From: Chloroflexota bacterium
Lineage (GTDB): Bacteria; Chloroflexota; Limnocylindria; Limnocylindrales; CSP1-4
Length of the DNA: 6,014 nucleotides
Assembly: GCA_021801545.1 (NCBI GenBank)
Contig: JAJYXX010000226.1
Span: forward strand, 1 to 6,014
Reading direction: 5' to 3'
A model generated the notes under the pieces. The model made no database searches, was not told where the DNA came from, and saw only the letters and a program-made list of their open reading frames with translations. Both the position numbers and the translations under genes were made by a program. Of this stretch, positions 1 through 6,013 are shown piece by piece (the first letter of the stretch is position 1; every line of letters starts with the position of its first letter).

Positions 1-370
1 GCTTGTCGGCCATGCCGCCGACGAACCCGCCGGGTAGCTCGTAATCGAAGGTGAACGTGACGTCCGTGCCGCCTTCGGCCGGCTCGGCCGTCTGGAGCCA
101 CGTGCCGTGGCCGCCGCCCGGCGCGGTGAGCTTGTTCTCGATCAAGCGGGGCTTCTCGGCCCGGATGACCTCGGTCGTCACCTCGAGGCTTCGGCCCATC
201 GACTTGTAGACCGCGGTGTACTTCGCACCGACATGGTCCATCGGACCGGTGCAGTCCCTCACCTCGACGATCCCGGTCTGCCATTCGGGGTAGCGCTCGC
301 ACTTGGCGCCGAGCTCCCAGACCTGTTCGATCGGCGCATCGACATGGATGCTCTCGCGGATGTGGCCCAT
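1..370 (-). CDS. SRPBCC-superfamily protein (polyketide cyclase/START-like), 3' end cut by window
   Basis: The first 123 residues are visible; the C-terminus lies beyond the left edge. The N-terminus reads MGHIRESIHVDAPIEQVWEL, the usual opening strand of SRPBCC helix-grip proteins (I-x-I-x-A-P-x-E-x-V-W, residues 8-18), followed by a YPEW segment at 27-30 and a GTDVTFTFDYELPGG strand at about 101-115, as in the Polyketide_cyc2 type. The ATG is supported by GGAGG (378-382) seven bases upstream. Family members bind hydrophobic ligands or lipids in a deep cavity; no ligand can be predicted. It lies 157 bases after the molybdenum hydroxylase operon on the same strand. CoxG, a membrane-recruitment factor in CO dehydrogenase clusters, is also an SRPBCC protein, but this sequence looks more like the general cyclase/dehydrase type than CoxG. 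A functional link to the operon is inference. Superfamily assignment is secure; role is unknown. Confidence 0.85.
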   Translation of the reverse strand, partial: MGHIRESIHVDAPIEQVWELGAKCERYPEWQTGIVEVRDCTGPMDHVGAKYTAVYKSMGRSLEVTTEVIRAEKPRLIENKLTAPGGGHGTWLQTAEPAEGGTDVTFTFDYELPGGFVGGMADK

Positions 371-377
371 AAACGTG

Positions 378-382
378 CCTCC
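378..382 (-). promoter_or_regulatory. Ribosome binding site of the SRPBCC gene
   Basis: GGAGG on the minus strand lies seven bases before the ATG at 370-368. It fixes the start of the truncated SRPBCC gene. A short GCGCT/AGCGC stem (383-387 with 394-398) sits directly upstream of it in the mRNA. Confidence 0.75.
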
Positions 383-422
383 GCGCTGACGGGAGCGCAA
401 GGACGACCGGGCGAGCAGGGCG

Positions 423-446
423 CCCCCGGCCAGCGCCTGGCGGGGG
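423..446 (-). terminator. GC-rich hairpin between the operon and the SRPBCC gene (possible terminator)
   Basis: CCCCCG (423-428) pairs with CGGGGG (441-446). After a one-base bulge (429), CCAG (430-433) pairs with CTGG (437-440) around a 3-base CGC loop, giving a 10-bp stem. It lies about 80 bases after the stop of the molybdopterin-binding gene. There is no T-tract after it on the minus strand, so it is not a classical intrinsic terminator. It could be a U-less terminator, an attenuator for the next gene, or only a GC-rich coincidence. Confidence 0.3.
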
Positions 447-510
447 AAATCGACCCGGCGACGGCTCGTCCCGGCGGGCATCGGTCGGGTGCCGGTCGAT
501 CCACGCTCCG

Positions 511-516
511 ATTCTA
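511..516 (-). promoter_or_regulatory. Candidate -10 element (TAGAAT) ahead of the SRPBCC gene
   Basis: TAGAAT on the minus strand matches the sigma-70 -10 consensus TATAAT at five of six positions and stands out in GC-rich surroundings. It is just past the stop of the molybdopterin-binding gene (528-530). No convincing -35 box is seen 17 bases upstream. If real, it would give the SRPBCC gene its own promoter with a leader of about 135 bases that contains the hairpin at 423-446. Confidence 0.25.
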
Positions 517-527
517 CGCCCCGGCCG

Positions 528-1610
528 CTACCCCTCCGGGGCCTCCAGCTCGCGGGCGTACGGAGGAAAGCGAAATCGCATCGAGCGGCTGAGGATCCCG
601 CCGTGCCCCAGGCGGGCGACGGTCCCGGGTCCAGGGGGCTCTCCCGACAGAAGCCGCGGCAGGAGCAGGTCCGCCGCGGTCGCTTTCGAGTAGGCGCCGC
701 AGGTCGGCAGGCCCAGGATGATCGTCCGCCCGATCCGGCCGAGCCAGAGCATCGAGCCCGGATGGGCGGGCACGCCGCGTCGCACGATCCGGCCGCCGAC
801 CCGGGCCAGCGCCACGAATAGCGGATCGGCCGGGTCGGTGCTCCCGGCGCCGGCGGTCAGGACGACGTCGACCCGTCCGGGCCCGCGCGCGTACACTGCG
901 AGGGCCAGCTCGAGGGCCACTTCGTCGTCCTCGACATAGCGGACGGAAGCCACCTCCGAACCGAGCCCCTCCACTTTCTGACGGACGCTCTGCTCGAAGC
1001 GCTCGCGGGCCTGCTGCGGCAGCGACTCCTTCACGACCACCCCGATCCGCCGGCGCAGGAACGGGGCCACGCGGACGAGCGGACCGCGGCGCACGGCGAC
1101 CCGCTCACCGCGTTCCAGCACGCTCCCGGCCACAACGTGCGGGGCGACCTTGACACTGGCAACGAGATCCCCGGCCGAGACGACCTGGCCGTCGAAGACG
1201 GTGAAAACCTCGAGGGGGTCGATCCGGTTCAGCCGCTCCAGCGCGCCGATCCGGACGTGAGCGACGCCGTCGGTCTCAGCCAGGAGATCGACCCGACTCT
1301 GGGCCGGTCCGCGGAGCACCAGACCCGGGCCGGCGACGGCGTGCGCAAGTCGCAGCGCGGCGTCGTCCTCGTGGACGTCACCGGGCTCGAGGAGGATGAC
1401 GGAGATCGATGCAGTGCGGGCCGGGCCGCCGAGCCCCGAACGGGCGCTCGTGGCGACGGCCTCGGGAGAGCCCAGGGCTTCCAGGTCGTCGGCACTGAGC
1501 CGCCGCCCCTTCGCCCAGTGGTGCCCGGCGATCGAGACGTCGCGGGTCAGGACGGCCCCGACGAGCCCGGCGGGCGAGCGGCGGCCGGGGACGATCCGCG
1601 CCAGCCGCAC
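528..1610 (-). CDS. Molybdopterin-binding protein, MoeA/MogA-like (MoCF_biosynth domain)
   Basis: This 360-residue protein (from the GTG at 1610) has an N-terminal region of about 170 residues resembling MoeA-like proteins (an LVGAVLTRDV segment, then AKGRRLSADDLEAL). A MoCF-type domain follows at about 188-323. It contains the molybdopterin-binding loop AGAGSTDPADP (about 253-263), the segment HPGSMLWLGRIG and the motif ILGLPTCGAYSKATAADLLL (from about 299). MoCF domains bind molybdopterin or adenylyl-molybdopterin; MoeA and MogA use them to insert molybdate. As the fourth gene of a molybdenum hydroxylase operon, about 20 bases after the FAD subunit gene, it is probably a dedicated cofactor-handling factor, in the cytoplasm. 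The start is uncertain. GTG at 1610 gives the N-terminus expected for the family but only a weak GGCGGA site; a CTG at 1634 would overlap the previous stop (CTGA) and add eight residues. Whether it is catalytic or a binding/transfer protein is unknown. Confidence 0.85.
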   Translation of the reverse strand: MRLARIVPGRRSPAGLVGAVLTRDVSIAGHHWAKGRRLSADDLEALGSPEAVATSARSGLGGPARTASISVILLEPGDVHEDDAALRLAHAVAGPGLVLRGPAQSRVDLLAETDGVAHVRIGALERLNRIDPLEVFTVFDGQVVSAGDLVASVKVAPHVVAGSVLERGERVAVRRGPLVRVAPFLRRRIGVVVKESLPQQARERFEQSVRQKVEGLGSEVASVRYVEDDEVALELALAVYARGPGRVDVVLTAGAGSTDPADPLFVALARVGGRIVRRGVPAHPGSMLWLGRIGRTIILGLPTCGAYSKATAADLLLPRLLSGEPPGPGTVARLGHGGILSRSMRFRFPPYARELEAPEG

Positions 1611-1630
1611 CGCCGTCCGCCGCGCGTCGT

Positions 1631-2491
1631 TCAGCCGGCCCGCGCGATCGCGGCCTCGAGGGCGCGACGAACTTCGACCGCGGCGACCGCCGCTCGATAG
1701 GCGCGATCGGCGTGGATGTCCGAGCCGACCGTCACGCCGTCGGTCGCGTGGGCGGCCGCGGCGGCCGGTCCGGCAGCGCCGAGGAAGGCAGCCTCGACGG
1801 CGGCCGCACGGTACGGCATCTCCCCGACTCCGGTGAGCGCGACCGCGCAGCGGTCGAGCGGGCCGCTGCCGCCGCCGGACCGGCCCACGACGACCGCGGC
1901 CCCGGCGATCGCGTAACCGGAGGCTGGTTGCTCGATCGCCCGGTAGGCGGAGCCGTACGCCCCGGACGGGGCCGGGATCCGGATCTCGGTCAGGATCTCG
2001 TCCGGCTCGATGGCAGTCACGAACGGCCCGCGCAGGAACCCGCGCATCGGGATCGTCCGGACGCCCCGGATCGACCGCGCGACCAGCTCCGCCTCGAGCG
2101 CCAGCAGCACGGCCGGCATGTCCGAGGCGGGATCGGCGTGGGCGACCGCACCCCCGATCGTGCCCCGGTTGCGGACCTGAACGTCGCCGATCTGGGGCAG
2201 GACGTCGGCCATCAGCCCGTAGGTCGTGATCAGCGGGTCGCGCCCGAGCTCGTCGTACGTCGTCAAGGCACCGATCGAGACGCCGCCCTCGGCCGTCCGG
2301 CGGACGCCCTTCAGCTCGCTCAGGCGCCCGATGTCGATCAGGCGCTCGGCCCGGGCGAGGCGGAGCTTCAGCAACGGCAGGAGGCTCTGGCCACCGGCGA
2401 TCACCTTCGCGGCACCCGGGTGGGCGGCGAGGAGCCCGACGGCCTGATCGACCGTCGTCGGACGGTCGTAGGCAAAGGCGGCCGGGATCAT
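1631..2491 (-). CDS. coxM: Molybdenum hydroxylase, FAD-binding medium subunit (CoxM-like)
   Basis: This 286-residue protein is the FAD subunit of a xanthine dehydrogenase/CO dehydrogenase-family enzyme and normally passes electrons from the iron-sulfur subunit through FAD to an acceptor. Both FAD-binding signatures are present: IAGGQSLLPLLKLRLA (residues 31-46) and TIGGAVAHADPASDMPA (111-127). The C-terminal domain has AYRAIEQPASGYAIAGAAVV (from 182) and the family's late SDIHADRAYR segment (257-266). Length is normal (family about 280-300). The ATG overlaps the large-subunit stop as ATGA, and GGAGGT (2498-2503) lies six bases upstream, so translation is probably coupled. Its place last in the S-L-M order fits form II CoxL-like operons. 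The symbol reflects family resemblance only: the enzyme is not claimed to oxidise CO. Confidence 0.95.
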   Translation of the reverse strand: MIPAAFAYDRPTTVDQAVGLLAAHPGAAKVIAGGQSLLPLLKLRLARAERLIDIGRLSELKGVRRTAEGGVSIGALTTYDELGRDPLITTYGLMADVLPQIGDVQVRNRGTIGGAVAHADPASDMPAVLLALEAELVARSIRGVRTIPMRGFLRGPFVTAIEPDEILTEIRIPAPSGAYGSAYRAIEQPASGYAIAGAAVVVGRSGGGSGPLDRCAVALTGVGEMPYRAAAVEAAFLGAAGPAAAAAHATDGVTVGSDIHADRAYRAAVAAVEVRRALEAAIARAG

Positions 2492-4878
2492 GACTGCACC
2501 TCCGAGGCGTGGATCGCGCGCCAGACCTTCGGCGCGCTGAGCGGCATGTCGAGATGGCGGATGCCGAACGGGCTGAGGGCATCGACGACCGCGTTGACGA
2601 CCGCAGCGGCGCTGCCGATCGTGCCGGCCTCACCGGCCCCCTTCACCCCGAGCGGGTTCACCGGCGACGGTGTCACCGTCTCGTCGAGCTCGAAGGTCGG
2701 CAGCCACGAGGCACGCGGCAGGGCGTAGTCGAGCATCGAGCCCGAGAGGAGCTGGCCGTCATCGCCGTAGACGGCACCCTCCCAGAGCGCCTGCCCGACG
2801 CCCTGGACGATGCCGCCGTGGAGCTGACCGTCGACGATCATCGGGTTGATCTTCCTGCCGACGTCGTCGACGCCCACGTAGCGGACGAGGTCGACGGCGC
2901 CGGTCTCTTCGTCGACCTCGACGATCGCCACGTGGGTCCCGAACGGGAACGTGCAGTTCGGCGGGTCGTAGTAGGCGGTCTCGTCGAGGAACGGCTCCAT
3001 CCCCTCGGGCAGGTCGTACCCGACCGAGGCCGCGAGCGCCACCTCCTGGACCGTCTTCACCTTGTCCGGCGAGCCTTTGACGTAGAACCGACCGGCCTCG
3101 AAGACGACGTCGTCGGGCGAGGCCTCGAGCATGTGCGCCGCGAGCCGTCGGGCCTTCTCTTTGATCTTCAGCGCCGCCTTCTGGGCGGCGACGCCGCCGA
3201 CCGCCGCGCTCCGGCTACCGTACGTCCCGTAGCCGAACGGCGTCCCCTGGGTGTCGGAGTGCTCGACGAGGACGTCCTCGAACGGCACGCCGAGCTCGGC
3301 GGCGACGATCTGGGCCATCGTCGTCTCGTGGCCCTGACCGTGGTTCTGGCTGCCGGTCGTCACGACGACCTTGCCGGTCAGGTGCATCCGGATGTTCGCC
3401 GACTCCCACAGCCCGGCACCCCAGCCCTCGCCGGGCAGCCCGATCCACTTCGAGGGTGCGACACCGCAGATCTCGATGTAGCTCGAGATACCGGCGCCGA
3501 GGTACTTGCCGCGGGCCCGAGCCTCCGCCTTGGCGGCGGCGAGATTCGTGTAGCCGGCCATCTCGAGCGCCCGCTCGAGCGCCGGGCGGTAGTTGCCGGA
3601 GTCGTAGGGCAGCCCGTAGCCGGCCTGGCCGATCAGGACGGCCGGCTGGTACGGGAAGGCGTCGGGCGGGATGAAGTTCCTCCGCCTGACTTCGGCCGGA
3701 TCGAGCCCGGCCTCCCGGGCGAAGAGGTCGACGGCCCGCTCGACGACATACGTCGCCTCCGGGCGACCAGCGCCCCGGTAGGCGTCGACCATCGCGGTGT
3801 TCGTGTAGATGCCGTCGACCTCGCAGTAGATGTTCGGGATCGCGTACACCCCGGAGAGGAGCCGCCCGTAGAGCGTCGTCGGGATGCCCGGCGCGATCGT
3901 GGAGAGATAGGCGCCAAGGTTCGCCTTCGTGCGCACGCGCAGGGCGGTGATCGTGCCGTCCTTCGTCCCGGCAACCTCGAGGTCGGTGATGTGGTCGCGG
4001 CCGTGGGTCGTCGCCAGGTAGTTCTCGCGGCGCGTCTCGACGAACTTCACCGGCCGGCCACCCAGCTGCTTGGACGCCCAGGCGGTCAGGACCATGTCCG
4101 CGTAGAGGAAGATCTTCGAACCGAAGCCGCCGCCGACGTCGGGGCTGATGCAGCGGATCTTGTGCTCGGGCACGCCGAGGACGAAGGCGGCGATCAGGAG
4201 GCGCATGACGTGCGGCGCCTGACTCGTCATCCAGATCGTGTACTCGTCGGTGCCGGGGTCCCAGCGCCCGATCGCGCCCCGCGTCTCCATCGGGTTCGGG
4301 ATGAGCCGCTGGTTGACGATCCGCTGACGGACGACGATCTCCGCCGACTCGATTGCCCGGGCTGTCCCTTCGGCGTCGCCGACGGTCCAGTGCATGCAGA
4401 CGTTGTTCGGGGCGTTCTCGTGGAGCTGCGGCGCGCCGGGCGCGGTCGCCTTCTCGGCGTCGACGACTGCCGGCAGCGGCTCGTAGTCGACGCTGATCGC
4501 CTCGGCCGCGTCGACCGCCTGCTCGCGGGTCTCGGCGACGACCATCGCCACGCCGTCGCCGGTCCAGCGGACGGTGTCGATCGCGAGCACCCGGGGCGTG
4601 TTCAGGTTGTTCTGGACACCGCCCGCCGCCCAGGCACAGGGCAAGGCGTTCACGCCCGCCAGGTCCTGGCCGGCGTAGACGGCGAGGACACCGGGCATCG
4701 TCCGCGCGGCCGAGGTGTCGATCGACCTGATCCGGGCGTGGGCGTACGGGCTGCGCAGGACGACCGCGTGGGTCATCCCGGGGAGCTTGATGTCGTCGAG
4801 GTAGTTCCCGCCGCCGGTGATGAAGCGGGGGTCCTCGCGGCGCTTGATCCGGGCACCGAGGACGTCGGTGGTGGCCAT
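2488..4878 (-). CDS. coxL: Molybdenum hydroxylase, molybdopterin-binding large subunit (form II CoxL-like)
   Basis: This 796-residue protein is full length for the family and holds the Mo active site (molybdopterin cytosine dinucleotide in relatives). The N-terminal a/b-hammerhead domain begins IKRREDPRFITGGGNYLDDI (11-30) and covers about 1-150. Molybdopterin-binding segments include GGGFGSK (249-255), QNHGQGHETT (511-520) and GVKGAGEAG (744-752), with E750 matching the catalytic glutamate. The active-site loop is AYRGAGR (366-372). In true CO dehydrogenase this loop is AYxCSFR, whose Cys binds copper; here that position is G369. This makes it form II, with unknown substrate. I256, just after GGGFGSK, replaces the glutamate found there in xanthine dehydrogenase, so purines also look unlikely. 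The ATG follows GGGAGGA (4888-4894) by nine bases and starts 16 bases after the small-subunit stop. No signal peptide is seen; expected location is cytoplasmic or membrane-associated through partners. Confidence 0.96.
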   Translation of the reverse strand: MATTDVLGARIKRREDPRFITGGGNYLDDIKLPGMTHAVVLRSPYAHARIRSIDTSAARTMPGVLAVYAGQDLAGVNALPCAWAAGGVQNNLNTPRVLAIDTVRWTGDGVAMVVAETREQAVDAAEAISVDYEPLPAVVDAEKATAPGAPQLHENAPNNVCMHWTVGDAEGTARAIESAEIVVRQRIVNQRLIPNPMETRGAIGRWDPGTDEYTIWMTSQAPHVMRLLIAAFVLGVPEHKIRCISPDVGGGFGSKIFLYADMVLTAWASKQLGGRPVKFVETRRENYLATTHGRDHITDLEVAGTKDGTITALRVRTKANLGAYLSTIAPGIPTTLYGRLLSGVYAIPNIYCEVDGIYTNTAMVDAYRGAGRPEATYVVERAVDLFAREAGLDPAEVRRRNFIPPDAFPYQPAVLIGQAGYGLPYDSGNYRPALERALEMAGYTNLAAAKAEARARGKYLGAGISSYIEICGVAPSKWIGLPGEGWGAGLWESANIRMHLTGKVVVTTGSQNHGQGHETTMAQIVAAELGVPFEDVLVEHSDTQGTPFGYGTYGSRSAAVGGVAAQKAALKIKEKARRLAAHMLEASPDDVVFEAGRFYVKGSPDKVKTVQEVALAASVGYDLPEGMEPFLDETAYYDPPNCTFPFGTHVAIVEVDEETGAVDLVRYVGVDDVGRKINPMIVDGQLHGGIVQGVGQALWEGAVYGDDGQLLSGSMLDYALPRASWLPTFELDETVTPSPVNPLGVKGAGEAGTIGSAAAVVNAVVDALSPFGIRHLDMPLSAPKVWRAIHASEVQS

Positions 4879-4894
4879 GGCCGTCAGTCCTCCC

Positions 4895-5392
4895 TCAGCC
4901 GGCCGCGCCGGCGGACGTTCCGCCTGCGGCCATGAGCGACGCCGCCTCGCGGATCGCGGCGACGATGTTCTGGTAGCCGGTGCAGCGGCAGACGTTGCCC
5001 TCGATCGCGTGCCGGATCTCCTGGTCGGTCGGATCGGGGTTGCGGGCGAGCAGATCCGCCGCGGCCATGATCATCCCCGGCGTGCAGAACCCGCACTGGA
5101 GGCCGTGCTTCTCCCAGAAGCCCACCTGCAGCGGGTGGAGCTGGCCGTCATTGGCCATCCCCTCGATCGTCGTGATCGACGACCCGTCCGCCTGGACGGC
5201 GAGCATCGTGCACGACTTCACCGCCTGCCCATCGACCAGCACGGTGCAGGCGCCGCACTGGCTGGTGTCGCAACCGATGTGCGTGCCCGTCAGGTCGAGG
5301 TCCTCGCGGATCACCTGGACGAGCATCCGTCTCGGCTCCACCTCGAGTTCGTGGTGGACGCCGTTCACGACGAGCGTGATGGCCTCGGTCAC
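4895..5392 (-). CDS. coxS: Molybdenum hydroxylase, [2Fe-2S] small subunit (CoxS-like)
   Basis: This 165-residue iron-sulfur subunit carries electrons from the Mo centre to FAD. The N-terminal ferredoxin-like domain binds one [2Fe-2S] cluster through C41, C46, C49 and C61 (GCDTSQCGACTVLVDG, then KSC). The C-terminal helical domain binds the second through C100, C103, C135 and C137 (QCGFCTPGMIM and NVCRCTGYQNIV). All eight cysteines are present and length is typical. The start chosen is the GTG at 5392, giving VTEAITLVVNG, because GGGAGG lies eight bases upstream and the family begins at this point. An in-frame ATG at 5485 would add 31 unrelated, Arg/Pro-rich residues and is unlikely. It is the first gene of the operon. 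The last dozen or so residues are Ala/Gly-rich, past the conserved core. No Tat or other signal sequence is seen, consistent with cofactor loading in the cytoplasm. Confidence 0.96.
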   Translation of the reverse strand: MTEAITLVVNGVHHELEVEPRRMLVQVIREDLDLTGTHIGCDTSQCGACTVLVDGQAVKSCTMLAVQADGSSITTIEGMANDGQLHPLQVGFWEKHGLQCGFCTPGMIMAAADLLARNPDPTDQEIRHAIEGNVCRCTGYQNIVAAIREAASLMAAGGTSAGAAG

Positions 5393-5400
5393 CGGCAGAA

Positions 5401-5406
5401 CCTCCC
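5401..5406 (-). promoter_or_regulatory. Ribosome binding site of the operon's first gene
   Basis: GGGAGG on the minus strand is eight bases before the GTG at 5392-5390. This decides the start of the small-subunit gene in favour of GTG over the upstream ATG at 5485. Confidence 0.85.
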
Positions 5407-5432
5407 TTCCCGGGGTTGCATGACTGGCCGGA

Positions 5433-5465
5433 GTGGACGCCCTCCACCGAACGGGGCGGCGGAGG
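5433..5465 (-). promoter_or_regulatory. Leader region with two mutually exclusive hairpins
   Basis: In the minus-strand transcript, CCUCCGCCG (5465-5457) can pair with CGGUGGAGG (5449-5441) around a 7-base loop, with one G-U pair. The same bases GUGGA (5447-5443) can instead pair with UCCAC (5437-5433) around a 5-base loop. The region lies about 30-70 bases before the ribosome binding site of the small-subunit gene. Overlapping alternatives are a feature of attenuators, but chance pairing is common in such GC-rich DNA. It matches no riboswitch I recognise, including the molybdenum cofactor riboswitch. Confidence 0.25.
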
Positions 5466-5475
5466 TGAGAGTCGG

Positions 5476-5504
5476 ATCGTGGCACCTCCGGCCGCCGGAA
5501 TCAA
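5476..5504 (-). promoter_or_regulatory. Weak promoter candidate for the hydroxylase operon
   Basis: On the minus strand TTGATT (5504-5499) matches four of six -35 consensus positions. Seventeen bases on, CACGAT (5481-5476) keeps the important A2, A5 and T6 of the -10 box. This is the best spaced pair I see between the upstream stop and the operon. It would give a leader of roughly 75-80 bases. The -10 match is poor, and the -35 box falls in the loop of the inverted repeat at 5483-5521. Confidence 0.25.
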
Positions 5505-5521
5505 GGCGGAATCCGGAGGTG
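5483..5521 (-). repeat. Strong inverted repeat between upstream gene and operon (terminator or operator)
   Basis: CACCTCCGG (5483-5491) is the perfect reverse complement of CCGGAGGTG (5513-5521). Inside it, CCGCC (5492-5496) pairs with GGCGG (5505-5509), leaving an 8-base loop and a 3-base bulge: 14 bp of stem in all. It begins 12 bases after the stop of the upstream gene, where a terminator would sit, but no T-tract follows on the minus strand. It also overlaps the operon's best promoter candidate, so it could be a regulator binding site. Confidence 0.5.
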
Positions 5522-5533
5522 TTCGGAGCGGCG

Positions 5534-6013
5534 CTAGTCAAACGGGCGCCAGCGCGCCCGGCGCCGGCGGTCCCACGGTGCGTCGAGGGCACGCGGATCG
5601 AGCGACCGGGCCAGTTCGTCGCGCGCTGCCGTGGCCAGCCGCGCCGCTTCGCCGAGGAGACGGAGCTTCGCCCGGGCATCGTCAGGGCTGAGCCGCTCGA
5701 GCCCGCGGGCCACCGCGAGCCCGACCCGCTGGAGCCCGCGCCCACCGATCGACGCCGCGTAGCGGGCTGCCCAGACGAGCACCTCGAGCTGACCGGCCGA
5801 AGGTGCGGCGGGATCGAGCGCGGCGCAGATGATCCCGCGCTCACCGGGCGCCCGGGTAATGAGACGCCAGTTGTCGGGACCCGCGATCAGGTCGAAGAGA
5901 TAACTGTGGTACGGGGCGTCGAAGATCGTCGAGGCGCCGGCGCCGTCGGCGTTGCCGGTCGCGATCGCGAGCGAGAGATGGATCCCCTCGATCCTGTCGG
6001 TCAGGCGGCGCTG
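5534..6013 (-). CDS. C-terminal part of an uncertain protein, possibly UROD/MetE-like superfamily; 5' end cut by window
   Basis: An open frame runs from the right edge to a TAG at 5534-5536, showing the last 159 residues with the start outside the window. Visible segments are RIEGIHLSLAIATGN (7-21), APYHSYLFDLIAGPDNWRLI (33-52), RGIICAALDPAAPS (59-72), LVWAARYAASIGGRGLQRVGLA (79-100), and a helical tail LSPDDARAKLRLLGEAARLA (108-127) ending Arg/Trp-rich. The order (an 'IHL' strand, 'Y..YLFDLI', a hydrophobic strand, then 'GL..LSP..A..KL..L..AA') resembles the end of UROD/MetE-type TIM barrels, including cobalamin-independent methionine synthase. The zinc-ligand motifs of MetE are not visible, so methionine synthase activity is not implied. 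Codon style matches a real gene. It ends 141 bases before the small-subunit gene. The reading frame is well supported; the family is a recollected pattern match only. Confidence 0.75.
   Translation of the reverse strand, partial: QRRLTDRIEGIHLSLAIATGNADGAGASTIFDAPYHSYLFDLIAGPDNWRLITRAPGERGIICAALDPAAPSAGQLEVLVWAARYAASIGGRGLQRVGLAVARGLERLSPDDARAKLRLLGEAARLATAARDELARSLDPRALDAPWDRRRRARWRPFD

Noticed and set aside
107..592. A 161-codon plus-strand frame over the SRPBCC gene and the gap
   Set aside because: Arg/Gly/Pro-rich shadow frame; the minus strand encodes a recognisable SRPBCC domain with a good ribosome binding site.
1611..2633. An N-terminal extension of the molybdopterin-binding frame (701 codons in all) across the FAD subunit gene
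   Set aside because: The added part is low-complexity Arg/Pro/Gly sequence lying out of frame over the well-supported FAD subunit; the family's N-terminus begins near 1610.
1712..2728. A 338-codon plus-strand frame over the FAD subunit gene
   Set aside because: Antisense shadow with no domain and composition typical of GC-rich non-coding frames.
2509..4935. An 808-codon open frame on the plus strand opposite the large and small subunit genes
   Set aside because: It mirrors the real genes in high-GC DNA, is rich in Asp/Arg/Val/Gly without recognisable domains, and the minus strand carries clear full-length motifs.
5393..5485. A longer small subunit starting at the ATG at 5485
   Set aside because: The extra 31 residues resemble no family N-terminus, while the GTG at 5392 has an ideal ribosome binding site.
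5393..5533. Molybdenum cofactor riboswitch or other known riboswitch before the operon
   Set aside because: The region is short and I see only simple hairpins, with no recognisable conserved core.
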